From assembly GCA_024305745.1 (NCBI GenBank), contig JAHRBS010000013.1, positions 186,001 to 250,000 of the forward strand: 64,000 bases of DNA. Direction: 5' to 3'. Origin of the DNA: Polyporus tsugae. Taxonomy: Eukaryota; Basidiomycota; Agaricomycetes; Polyporales; Polyporaceae. Both the position numbers and the translations under genes were made by a program. The notes below the pieces were generated by a model, which saw only the letters and a list, made by a program, of their open reading frames with translations, made no database searches and had not been told where the DNA came from. Below, one piece after another: positions 36,364-47,548 of this stretch. Numbering within the stretch: position 1 is the stretch's first letter; the number at the start of each line of letters is the position of its first letter.

Positions 36364-37447
36364 TTAGAACGTCTCCTCCTCGTCGACCGTGCCCTCAGGG
36401 ACCTCGAAGCCCTCCTATGCGGGAAGATGAATGGATAAGCGAAAGTGACACTGAACCCGCAGGGTGACACCTTACCTCCGTCGAGTATAGGATCTTCTGG
36501 ACCTCCCGCAGGAGCGGGTCATCTTTCTCTTCGGCTTGCAGCGTCTCAAGTTGCCCTTGGACAATAATCTCTATATCGCGCAGCTAACGGGGTCGCGTGA
36601 GCCGCTGACAACACAGACAGTGGGGAGAGGGGGCCGGAGGGAGGAGGAACGGGTGCTGATGCGTGAGTACTTACCTTCGCGAAGTAGAAGTCACGCTCCT
36701 TCTCAAGACCCTCTAGGTGCGCATTCATCTCCTTCAGCTGCGCCTGGAGGTTTTGCAGGGCTTCGCTTGGCTGCGTGGAGCCCGCGCGTTGACCGGAAAT
36801 AGGGGTGCGGCCTCCTGCCCGCGCGCCGCCAGCGTGCAAACCACCCGTCGTGCGCGAGGCTGCACCACCAAGAGGGGCGATGGTTGCGGGGGTGTCGGTG
36901 GGGACCCCACGTCGCCGGGCGACGGGGTCGTAACCCTGGCCACCGTAGTTTGTGTCCCAATAGCGTTTGAGCCACTGCAAGAACTCGAGGTTGTCTCTGC
37001 ATGGGGGAATGATAGGGCCTGAGCGATTGATAACGAACAAAGGAAGGCGTATAGACGTACTGCATCTTGCACTTGACGAGCTTCTCTATTGGAATGGGCT
37101 GCGAGACGTTGGCGAAGGCTACATGAGGATGGAGTGGCAACATACCCTGTCAATCTTCTTGGCACGAAAAGCATTCTGGAGGATTTTGAAGTTGGCGATA
37201 AACTCGTATTCATGCTTAGCATTCATCTTGACGCGAACCATAGGGATATCGCCTATTCGTCAGGATACAATGCTGACATGGTTACCAACGTGCCATCCGG
37301 AGTGTTGAGTGGAAGAAAGCACTGACCAAAGATGGAGTCTATAACCTGGCAGTAAGCGGCTCCTGTGCCACATTGTTCGACCTTGGTGTAGTTGATCTGA
37401 AGGAGCTCGTTGAGCCAGGCAATGAGCTCGGTGCGGGACTCTCCCAT
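36364..37447 (-). CDS. EB1: Microtubule plus-end-tracking protein EB1 (Bim1/Mal3 family)
   Basis: Multi-exon gene read from ATG 37447 to a stop at 36364, about 250-260 residues. The N-terminal calponin-homology domain reads SRTELIAWLNELLQINYTKV, CGTGAAYCQVIDSIFG, VKMNAKHEYEFIANFKILQ, PIPIEKLVKCKMQ and NLEFLQWLKRYWDTNYGG. A Ser/Gly/Ala linker follows, then the EB coiled coil LKEMNAHLEGLEKERDFYFAK and RDIEIIVQGQLE. The acidic end EGTVDEEETF is the EEY/F-like tail that recruits CAP-Gly partners. The family binds growing microtubule ends and coordinates spindle and polarity factors. At least five introns, all with good splice ends. No defects. Confidence 0.92.
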
Positions 37448-38845
37448 CGTGAAGACGCGTAAGGAAGAAGGTCTCGGGGCGAAGGGGAGAGTAGATCGTG
37501 GACGATGAGGATCAAGCCGTGAGCAGCCGTGAGCAGCCCCCCGTTCCGACGCGTCCATTTCGGGCGCTTTTCCCGCCTGTTCTTGGGCGCTCACGCAGCC
37601 TTCCGTCCCTTGTCCTCCTCCCTCCATCTCCTCCCCTCCTTCCGTCCTGCCCAAGGCGAGAAAGCGTCGTATTCTGAACTTGTAGTCTCCTTACGTGTCG
37701 TTGTGCTCTCAAAGTCTTCCACGATAACCACAAACGGCCAGCGCTGTCGAAGGTGCCCTACCTGCAAGCCTTGGCAGTGACACCGCGTTCCCCTTAATCC
37801 TCAACACGTCCTTGTCCACAAGCGCAAGTTTCGTGAGTATCAATACAATTCTCGGTGCTTTATTGGGAGTTCTTGATTGAAACAGGTTTAAGCCCTTCCT
37901 AGACCGCGAGCGCCTGCCTTCTCCGGTCCTCTGAAACTGCACCGGTGGCTCAGGTGGAGTGAGTAAGTACTACGTTCAGCATTCGTCTTTGAAAAAACAG
38001 CAAGAAATGGGGGAAATACTTTGGATTCATATTCCGTCGTGAATGTGCCCCTGTGTTTTCCCACGTTCTGAGCAGCTTAAGGTGGCTATATGCATATCAC
38101 CTCCCATCTTCCTGACTTCGTAAAGTCTAGAATCGGGAAGCTTTGGTATCGCACTAACATTGACATTAGAGATGGTCAGGTCCTCGTGCACTACGCCCTA
38201 CACCCTGTGGACGTGGTGCACGGAAGCACTTTCATGACGCGTCTCGCCACTCGGCGTTCTTTCATGAGCACATTGAATATCTATGTGGGGAGCGAGTCGC
38301 ATATCTGGAGCGGGCTCTATGCGCATTGTTTGGTCTGTTCGTCACAATGGTAGGAGTTTATGCAGTCATTGGATACACGGTGTCGCACACAGGGATCTTG
38401 TGCGTTCGTCTGTCTTGAAGGAGCTACCCAATCACGTCGAGGTACCAAACGGTTTCACTTCAGTCGTGCCTCTGGTTAATCTGAATTGATTTTTCACGGT
38501 TGTGCTGCCTTTGCATAGCTGGGCACGAAGCTGATACGTTGGCAAGGCCTGTGTTGGTGGCCGATCCACAAAAATGATTATTCGATAAGGAGTCACAATG
38601 TTCCGGAAATGTTCCTATCCCTGGTTGCCAGGCGTCGCTGACCTTGCTTAGAGTTTTTCTAATCTAACATGTTTATCGCAGAGTTATCACTGCGCTCTGC
38701 GACCTGTCGGTGTCATCGGCCACATCTACGCACTGTCCCCAGTAGGGCTTCGTCGAGGTAAGTAACGTTCACCGCGCACGTGTGTTGTTGTCAACTTATT
38801 CATTACCGGCCAGACATCTGCCAAACTGCAACCGAACATTGAACC
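37448..38845. other. Intergenic region, 1.4 kb
   Basis: Divergent space between EB1 and the second F-box gene. Around 37780-37940 a plus-strand GTGAGT..ACAG pair and protein-like fragments occur on both strands, but no consistent reading frame or family emerged. Otherwise nothing seen. Confidence 0.4.
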
Positions 38846-40098
38846 ATGGTTCAATTACCTCCTGAAGTATACAGCGCGATCGCTTCCTACGTCCACACAC
38901 GCGACCTCCTCACGCTTGCTCGCACGACCAAGGCCCTCCAGCGCGCCGCGGAGCCCCGGATATACGAAAACGTCATGCTCCGCGACGCACAGTCCGCATA
39001 CCATGGCTGCCATTCCCTCATGATGCGCGACGGCCTCAGGGCTTCATACGTCAAACGCTTCGTCCTCTACCAGGATCAGCGGCGTTCCGGGCCTCGCAAC
39101 AACCTCGCCGCCGTGCCCGTGCAGTTCTGGCTCACCATCCAGCTCGCGCTCACGATGACGGTGAACCTCGACGCTCTCATCATATGGGACCCACTTATCC
39201 GGCACTCCTGGATCCTTGATCATGAACAAATCAGGTTCCAGCTTCGTGAGGCCAACATCCGCCTTCCCTGGGACGCACACATCGTTGAGTTCCTCCAGAA
39301 GCAGGACAAGCTCCAGGCCCTGAACGCGTGCGAGTCGAACGAGGATGGCCCGCTGTGCCCGTTGCCCCCAGCCGCGTTGGGCGCGCTCGAGTCGTTCAGC
39401 GGCCCCGTGCTCGTCGTCGCGGAGCTCCTGGGGTGTCCGCTGACCCGGCTCCAGATCCTTCTGGATGACGACACCGCCCCGATTCTGTCCACCGTCCTCG
39501 GAGATCTGGGAAAGATCATGAAGGGCCTTCGTAGTTTGAGCGTGATAGGCATGCCGGGAAGCCTCCTTATGGACACGGTCCAGCTGGTCTCGACCTCGGT
39601 CTTCGCGTCCAACCTTCGGTACCTCGGCGTGCTTCCGCTGCCATCGACTGAGGTGAGCTGTCCTTGTCCTGCCTTCCGGATATCTCGATACGCATAGACG
39701 CGGCTTCTCCGCGACCAGGCCCGAGTAGTTTCGAACTTGAGCCTGAACGACGGAGAAGCAAGCGTCCATCCATTCAATCTGCCAAACGAACGTGCTCGCT
39801 GACGTATGTCCCGTTCTCTCGCCACCCGCAGTCGGACGCGCTCAACCGTTGCCTGATGAACATGCACGCGCTGGAGGTGCTCGAGGTCGACGTCACACGC
39901 TGGGAGCCCCAGCCCCCCGAGTGGATGCACCGCCCGGTCCTCCTCGGCTTCCGCATATATGCGCCGTCGCTGCAGCAGGTCATCTTTTGGGTCGGGCCAA
40001 CGCGCGTGTCGTGGTACTTGCCCCAGGACGGCGACTGGCAGAGTGTGCGCCACATGGGCCGGGCTCCGGGGAACGACGGCTTCTGGCGTTCCTTCTAG
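38846..40098 (+). CDS. F-box domain protein
   Basis: Two exons, 38846-39652 and 39832-40098, give 357 residues. The F-box is at the very N-terminus (LPPEVYSAIASYVHTRDLLTLARTTKAL, residues 4-31 in part, then AAEPRIYENVMLRD), typical of agaricomycete F-box proteins that link substrates to SCF ligases through Skp1. The rest is leucine-rich with irregular LRR-like lines (LESFSGPVLVVAELL, LRYLGVLPLPSTE, MHALEVLEVDVTRW). Downstream of the intron it continues SDALNRCLMNM and ends GNDGFWRSF. It is distinct in sequence from the F-box protein at 119. Target unknown. Confidence 0.75.
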
Positions 40099-41051
40099 AC
40101 TCCCCAAATCTCAAGCTACATGTACAGTAACAAGACGGACGCGATTGCAGGATAGAGGACGGATGCGCGGGTGCGCGCACCCGGCCGCGCGGCGGATGGT
40201 GCGTCGAGATGGAGATGATGCAACCAGATTTTCCCGTTTTGTCTGACGCAGTGTGCAACAGGCATCCTGTGCTACTGGACGTGCGATTGCCAAGTGTCCC
40301 CTCGGACCCACGTTCCCGTGCACAGGTATGTGGTCCGATTCGGCGTGTGGACGACTAGAGCATTTGGGGTGTCGAGCTCCGCGGCTCGAGCGTATCTCGC
40401 TCCGCATCTGAGGCATCTGGGCCTGGGATATCGCGAGGGTTTGCTGTGTGAGGCAATATCGCTCGGGAGCCCGGGGCCGTGTATTAGACTCGTGATCTCG
40501 AAGATAATCTATCGCATTGGCCCGGGCCTGGCGTACTTCGCGACTTCTTGCGACTCCGGAGGTGCCTCTGCGCCCAAGTACGACAGGAGCCAACGTGAGT
40601 GGCTGATTTGCATCTCCGCGAGAGAACTGCGACGATGTCGGGGGAAACACGAGTTGGAGGCGCCCGCCTGCGTGGGCATTCTTCGGGGTGCCCGGGAGAA
40701 AGGAGGAGAAAGCCCTCTCGGATCTATGACGAGGTTCGCTCAAAGAGAATAGCACGTTGCGGGCGTATGCCGGCGTGGTCCGCGCGGGGCGAGTATGGAC
40801 ATATGCGGCTGGGCGAATCCAGGGAAGCGTTTGGGCGCGTCTTCTGTCGCCGGGGTGCGAGGCGGGCTGCGCCGTTCTATGCTCCCCCTCTCTATTCGCG
40901 TGGCCCTTTGACAGAGTGCGTCTGCGGCAGTGCGCGCGTAGCGTCTTTGCATATGAACCCGGCCATCTGCACCATCCTTTGTTCGTTTCAAATCCCTCAA
41001 CGCCTCCCAGCCCCATTCGCACCCACGCTTTGCCCCCCCATCCCTGTCCCT
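40099..41051. other. Intergenic region
   Basis: About 950 bases. An open frame runs through from 40599 into the next gene, but the part before 41052 has no protein-like features. Pyrimidine-rich sequence just before 41052 fits a fungal core promoter. Confidence 0.4.
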
Positions 41052-41921
41052 ATGTCTACCTCGACCGCACCGTCTTCCTCAGGCGTCTCCGTCTCCTCGG
41101 CCTCCTCTCTTTCCTCCGCCCCGTCCTCGTGGTCCCCCTTCCTCTCACACCCCCTCCCCTGCGCCATGGACCCGTCGGCAAACATCCCGAGCTCGCACGC
41201 ACCCGGCCCTTCCCCCGCACCGGCAAGCATCGCGGCGCTCCCCAGTCTCGCGCATTCATTGTCCGCGTTCGCCAACATGACCTTCGTCACGAACGACATG
41301 GTCCACTATGGCAACCTGGGCCGGACCAAGGGCGCAAGCCAAGCAAAGGTGAGCACTCCTGCCCCCGACCGAGTCTACCGGTGTGGCCTGCTGGCTCGTT
41401 GGCTCGCTCGGTCGCCCTCGGTCGCGCCACAATGGCTTTCGCCACCGCGACGCGCAGTCCAACCGAGTCGGCGCCACCGCCACCGCCACCGCCCCCATTC
41501 CGAGTATCGTTCGCTGACAAAACGTCGCGTTCTTCTCCGGCAGCTGAACTCTGCGTTGCGCATTACGAAACAGAGGCAGGTCTCGACCGCGCCGCCCGCC
41601 GCACTGGCCATGGTTAGTGTTCGCTGCGTCCCGGTCGCGCGCTGTGGCGTTGAATGCTCACAGCCGACCTCGTTCCCGCTCCCGTCCACGCACGCGCAGA
41701 TGTCCGTGCCGTCCTCGCAATCGCTAGCGTGCACGCAGTATCCGACGCCAGACGACGAGGACCCCGTCCTGCTGCTCATCCCGAAACGGTCGAAAGTGAG
41801 CACTTTGTCCGACTCGTCCGCCGTGCAGTGCGCCGTATCCTTGGGTGGCGCAGCACGGCAGCAGCAGGCAGACGCTGACAGATGTCGTGGTTCGGGTTCA
41901 CAGGCAAAGCGTTCATCATGA
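41052..41921 (+). CDS. Ser/Pro-rich hypothetical protein with basic C-terminus
   Basis: Proposed four exons (41052-41348, 41544-41612, 41664-41795, 41904-41921), each a multiple of three, giving 171 residues. Introns begin GTGAGC, GTTAGT and GTGAGC and end CAG; introns 1 and 3 contain CGCTGAC-like branch sites. The product starts MSTSTAPSSSGVSVSS and has the likely conserved patch TFVTNDMVHYGNLGRTKG. It continues LNSALRITKQRQVSTAPP and DEDPVLLLIPKRSKAKRSS, a basic end that could be a nuclear signal. Introns of 195, 51 and 108 bases carry no in-frame stop, so an unspliced reading (289 residues) is also open. I do not recognise the family. Confidence 0.6.
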   Translation: MSTSTAPSSSGVSVSSASSLSSAPSSWSPFLSHPLPCAMDPSANIPSSHAPGPSPAPASIAALPSLAHSLSAFANMTFVTNDMVHYGNLGRTKGASQAKVSTPAPDRVYRCGLLARWLARSPSVAPQWLSPPRRAVQPSRRHRHRHRPHSEYRSLTKRRVLLRQLNSALRITKQRQVSTAPPAALAMVSVRCVPVARCGVECSQPTSFPLPSTHAQMSVPSSQSLACTQYPTPDDEDPVLLLIPKRSKVSTLSDSSAVQCAVSLGGAARQQQADADRCRGSGSQAKRSS

Positions 41922-42505
41922 CTGCATGACTGTTGACCGCCGTACCGACGAGCGGTTTCGGATGCCACAATACCACATACCGCGCAACGCCAACGCTTAT
42001 CATGCGGCACGCACGGCGCATGATACCCCCCATCCTCTCAGCGCCGTGGACGTCGCGACACGCCCCTGCGCATCGTTCGATCCCGTTATCTTCCCTCTCG
42101 GTTCCCGCCAATACCTCGCTGTACTTCTCTGTATACGTAGTTCGGGCCCGGCATTTTGGCAGTCCTCCTTTGCAGCCTCCGCGGCAATGTGGCCGACCGG
42201 GTGGTGGTTCGATGTGAGATACGTCGATATTTTTATGACAGCATGGTTTGAAACGCAGCTACTGTATACTTAGTACTAATAATGGCTAGTCCAAGCACAC
42301 AGGGTATCGATAGCAGAAACGGATGTAGCACCACATGTAACGTTACTTCATGAGCGTTCAGAAATCGTAACACGAGCAGCAATCGAGACGAGGAGAGAGA
42401 GAAAGAGAGAAAGAGCCCACACGCCAAAATGTCCGATGAGAGGATGAGAGAATCGAAGCCAGTCCTGACGACTGACGCAAGTGTACCCTTCTACCTGCCA
42501 GTCCC
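41922..42505. other. Convergent intergenic region
   Basis: About 580 bases between two stop codons (Ser/Pro-rich gene and chitin synthase). Contains an AG-rich run near 42388-42415. It should hold both 3' ends. No gene seen. Confidence 0.45.
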
Positions 42506-45500
42506 TTATTCGCCCGCGAAGAGTCGGATGAGCATGTAGGTCGATGAGCCAATGAACCGGATAACTGGAACGGCGGGCGGAAGACGACGTCAGCATTACC
42601 GCCATGGGCGGGGGAAGCGAGAAGCAAAGAAGCAACGTACGGGCAAGGCCGGCGACGGAGAAGAGGATGAACGCCATGTAACCATTGACGGTTGCGTGCG
42701 CGCCTTTGTCGGCCGCTTTGCCTGTTGCAGTGCTGCGACGGGGTTAGCCGGTTCAAGAACGCGTCTCAAGTCAAGGACGCGCCACATACACGATGATCGC
42801 TGCCAGGAGGCCCTGCGAGATGATCGCGCCCGGTCAATCACTATCACTGAAACCGAAGATAGACAGAAGAGGCACTCACGTTCGAGAGCGTCCACCAGAG
42901 CAGCACCTAGTTGCGTTGCGTGCCGAGCGACGTCAGCACCGGCATCACCTCCACCTTAAGGAGAAGACCCGAAACTTACACTGAGAACGTGCGTGCACAG
43001 GTCAGCTGCCTCGTGTCAACCCGATAAAGCATATTCACGTACTTTGTTCTGAAACCCTTGTAGTAGTCTTCTTGCTCCGTCTGCGGGTCGGGTTTAGACT
43101 CCTGCTTTGGCGGCTTGGTGGACAGCAGGTGTATAGCATCCTCATATGCCGCGTTAATGTCCGTCTCCGCGGTGGGCACCACGACCTCGACTTCGTTCGT
43201 GTTGGCTCCGGTCTTGACGACACCTAGATCAGTAGAGACCTTATTGTCTCCTTTGGTACCCCATGAAACGTCGCTGCGGAATTGCAGGGTTACGTGGACG
43301 ATCAGGTCAGGATGTTTATGACCCCACGGCACAGTTAATAAATGAAATGAAACGCACTGGACGTTTGCGAACTACACGAGGCGCCATTAGTACTGACTCA
43401 GCATGATTCATCATCGGAAGCAGTGACGCACAGCGTAGACGTTGAGGACCGCGATATATGAAGGCGCCATGAGCAAGTATTGAATGAACGAGGTGATCAT
43501 GTGCCATGGTTCAAACTGCCAAGACGTGTCAGGGCGAAATCCGTCGAGAACAATGAGTTTGTACATACAAAGAGGAGAGAGGCAAGGATGTACAACCCGA
43601 GCGTTGCCAGCAGCGAGACGACGATGTTGCGGAAGATAGAGTTCGTGAAGAGCGAGTTCGGCGTCAGCGGCCCGTCGGTCGTGATGATATTGTCGATGCC
43701 TTTGAATGCGAGGAAGAAAGCGGCAATCTGCGCGTTTCATAAACACGTTGCTCGCATTAGTGCCACAGCGGCGCGCAGGAGATTGAAGGGACATACCGTC
43801 ATGTAGACCGTGATAATAGCGAATCCGATGAACGCCAAGGTGTAGAACCATTTCGCGCCTTGCGGCCGGTTGCCGAGCGCGAGGATGTAACACATGATGA
43901 GCAGGCCGAGGTAGAAGTACTCCAATATGATGTTGGCCACGTGGATGCCCTTGAGGTTGAATGATGGGTCCTCCAACGACTCGCTCAAGATGGTGAACGA
44001 GATGTAGTAATTACCCTATTTCCGCCACGTTAGTTAGGTTTCTGAGCGCGGACAATTGAATGTGTAACGTACCAGGGCGAACCAAGAGAAAAAGAGGTTA
44101 AAAGTCTGATAGACCAACTCGACGTGGATCCAGAACTTGCGGATGAACGAATGTGACGACCGGTAAATGTAATGGAACTTGACAGTACTGTGAATGGCCG
44201 CGAAAAACGATCCGTTTAACCAACGACGCCGCTGACTGATCAGCTCCGGAACCTACAGAACACCTCGCTTAAGCGGCCGGATGAACATGGATGAGAACTG
44301 ACACTAACCTGATCAGGAACATCCGTCACGGCATATGCAGACTTGACGTAGTGCAGGATCCAGCTCTGGTTACGCTTTGACACGAGCTCCCAGCAGAGAA
44401 TACGATCCTCGGCAAGGTACATGTTCGCCGTGAAGATGTCCGCGCCAGCTCCGTGCATCTTCTCCCCCAAGAAGTACTTGTGGAGCGGACCCTCACCAGT
44501 CGAGTCGTTCTGGAGCGCATAGTAACGGTAAGCACTGAAGGCACCAGGCAACACGGTAATGTAGCCGAAGACCGATTCCAAGGGCTTATCGAGGATGTTC
44601 GACATCTTGTACTCGAAGTTCTGCGCAGCGACGAGGGGGTTGATGAGGTTCTGGCCATACTTGCCCTTCAGCGCGACGATCTCGCCACAGGCGCCGCCGA
44701 CGTTCGAATTGATGTCAAACGCCTTCCACAGATGGTAGATGGACGTGGGGCCCGGCATCGTCCCGACGTCCAGCAGGACGCAGACGTTGGGCTGGAGGAT
44801 CGGGCCGAACGCATTGAAGAACCACCGATGCGAGTTGATCTTCTTCTGGTTCTTCTCCTTCAGGCAGAATAGGATCTGCACCGGCACGATCCCGCGTTCC
44901 GCGCCTTCCAGCTTCATCGATGGCGTCACCGAGACTGCCCCGAATTGTCAGCGCCATACCCGACGTGCACACGGACGGAACATACTTTGCGTAGTGTACT
45001 CGTAGATGTGCGCGGTCACAGGCTTCCCGTTCACGACGTTCTACCGCACCATGAGCGCACGTGCGAATCTCCACTGGCTCAAACACCACGCACCTTCCCC
45101 ACGCCATCCTGGTACGCGCCCATAGCCGCAATCACACTCAACGTGCGCGAGTTGATCTTCTGCCGGCCATCAGACACAATGCACACCACCACCTTCTTCC
45201 ACCCCTCCTTGCCCCACGTCTTACTCCTGTCGCGCTTGCACAGGTGCGCGATGTTCTTCATCACACCATGCATCGTCCGGCAGAACAGCTCCTCGTCCTC
45301 GTTGTACATCGTCATCACGATGAACAGCTCCGTCTTCCGCGGCGGGTCGTAGTGCACCTGGCGCAGCGTGAAGCCCGAGTCCTTGAAGTCGTTGGGATCG
45401 CACGTCGCCGCCGAGTAGCGCATGTGCGTGAACTCGCGCTCGTTGCGCTGCGAACACATGTCCAGCAGCTTCGTCGGCACCGCAGAGTCCAGCACGAAGT

Positions 45501-46505
45501 TCCCGTGGAACAGCTCGACCTTCTTGATCGTCTTGTACCGCCGCGGCACCCGTTGTGGGATCCGCCCGAACCTGATGTTGCTCTCCGATCGATCATCGCT
45601 CTCCATGGGGTCGTACTCGCCTGGTATGGGCATCGAACCCCCGGTGGGCCCGTCGCGGCGAAGCAAGGGGATGTCGCCGGTGTCGCCCAAGTCGTCCACT
45701 GCGCCGTCGTCATGCAATTGGAACCCAGCAGGCTGACTGGTGTATGGAGATGGCTGCGGCGCAATAGGATCGCCGAGGGGGTTCGACGAGAGGTAATCGT
45801 GCAGTGGAGGTGAGCCGGGGTGGAGTGGAGGGGAATGCGGTTGAGGGAAGCTGGGCTGGTACGGGTCGTACAAGCTGGTGTGCTGGGGGGGTGCAAAACC
45901 TCCCGGCTGTCCGGGTGCGTGAATCGGCTGAAAGGTTTGATGTTCCTGCTCGTAGTTGGGGCTCGGAGAATGGTGGTAGGCATTTGTGTCGGGATAACTG
46001 AGGTATGGGGAGTAGCCGTCGTTGTAGTGGCCGTGCTGGGCTTCATCCGCCTACGGAGGAATGGTTTCCGTCAGTAGGGTGCCTCTCGGGCGGCCACCAC
46101 GACAAATATGCGAGCGCAAGCGATGGGGATGCCCTCATATCGCCCAGCTGGACGACGAATCGGAGAGCAAAGGAGGCATGCAAGGCAGCGCCTAACCGTC
46201 AGGCAAGTTCTGTGTAGACGAGAAATCGTACGGATTGAGATACATGTCCTGGCGTGGATGGTCGCCGCACAGTTCTTCTCCTCGAGGCTTCCACAGTAAT
46301 ATGCAGTGGCGACCCCCACTGAACAGTTCTGCGAAGCCGTGACAATCGCGTCGCCATGCAAATGCCCCCTTCATACCAGATCTTCGACCTGAGACCTGTT
46401 CAACAGAGCGCATGCCCGCCCGACTGCCACGCCCTCGCTTCACCCGCGCGGACCGAAAAAGCCCAAAAGTCTCAAACGAGTGCTCACCTCGGGGTAGTGC
46501 GACAT
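42506..46505 (-). CDS. CHS: Chitin synthase (class I-III type, GT2)
   Basis: Multi-exon gene from ATG 46505. A six-codon first exon (MSHYPE) is followed by an intron of about 430 bases, then a Pro/Gln/Ser-rich region ([28 protein letters not shown]). The N-terminal CS domain reads [19 protein letters not shown], and the catalytic GT2 domain shows [32 protein letters not shown] and [30 protein letters not shown] and [16 protein letters not shown] hold the signature residues that bind the nascent chain. Several C-terminal membrane spans end at [19 protein letters not shown]. The enzyme extends chitin from UDP-GlcNAc at the plasma membrane. No myosin domain is present, so it is not class V or VII. 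Class among I, II and III is not resolved. No breaks seen. Confidence 0.92.
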
Positions 46506-47548
46506 GGTGGATCGTGAAGGTCGATGGCGAAGCGCGAGGGGAGGAGAAATAATATGTCACTGCGGAGGGTGAGGATGCTGTGCATGGGTGGACAGAGGGC
46601 TCACCGCCTCTGGCCGGAAAGCACCCCAGCACTCACCGATGGCAATGCCTGGATCCGCGCTCCTATCCCCTCCACGTGTATATCCTCCCTCGACGGCTTT
46701 GGCACCAACACCTCGGGTCCCTGTATGCGCCTGAAGGTTCTTGTGCGAGGGTCCGGAGCCCAGGAATCCCACAGGGCCCAAGGGAGAGTCAAAAAGGCCG
46801 AGAAAGATGGTCCGAGTCTCCGAAGGTTCAGAATGCAGCGTGCACGAGTGAAGGACCACCGTCGATGTCCGACCGTTGTCGTCGTTGTCGTCGTGAAGAA
46901 AGCGCCGTGACCTATGCCTCCTCGGTCAGGCGCCTGGCGGTCGGCGGGAGCCCCCACACTGGCAGGCCCTGCTTCTGAGCCTCCCAAACTAAGACCTCAT
47001 CTCTCCAACTTCAAAGCGGACACTTGGACAGTGGATTTGTTGCGAGAGGGGGAGGAGGAGGAAGATCACGACAGTCCTTTGATAATCATTCAGCCTCGCA
47101 GGATAGGCGTGCTAATGTAAGACTTGGTGAAAGCCCGAAGGCGCAATTAATGATCTGACGTATCCACCATCTTGCGTCGTATCTAGTATTATAAAGTCAA
47201 GATTAGCTTAGAGCCTGTCATGGGTAGGTGACGTTGAGATAGAAAGAGAAGACAAGAACAGTTCTTACGCCGCTAGTGCGCAGGGAGCCTGATAGTCTCG
47301 GAAGTGTGGGGTTATTTGGTTGTTTGACAGAGATCGCTGGAAAAACAATGACTAGGCATCGAAATGGAAGAGTTACATATATATTGAGGGCCATCGGCTG
47401 TGTTGGGAAGAGAGACTATAAAGTACATACATGGAAACAACATTCGAGGGACCAAACCGAAAACTACAAGTCCTCGATACTGATGCTTCGAACAGCATCA
47501 TATTCGCATAAAGTCACTGGATCATACAACACGTCTATTCGAGCTATC
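46506..47548. other. Intergenic region upstream of chitin synthase
   Basis: About 1.0 kb, holding the chitin synthase promoter and the 3' end of the next minus-strand gene. A repeated CGT triplet occurs near 46870-46895. No gene supported. Confidence 0.4.

Noticed and set aside
37709..37942. Possible small ribosomal-type protein between EB1 and the second F-box gene
   Set aside because: Fragments on both strands look protein-like (KLALVDKDVLRIKGNAVSL on minus; VHKRKF then RFKPFLDRE across an intron on plus), but neither gives a complete start-to-stop model or a family match I can defend.
40599..41051. 5' extension of the Ser/Pro-rich gene to give a 440-codon frame
   Set aside because: The extension is Arg/Cys-rich, has no protein-like blocks, and pyrimidine-rich promoter-like sequence sits just before the ATG at 41052.
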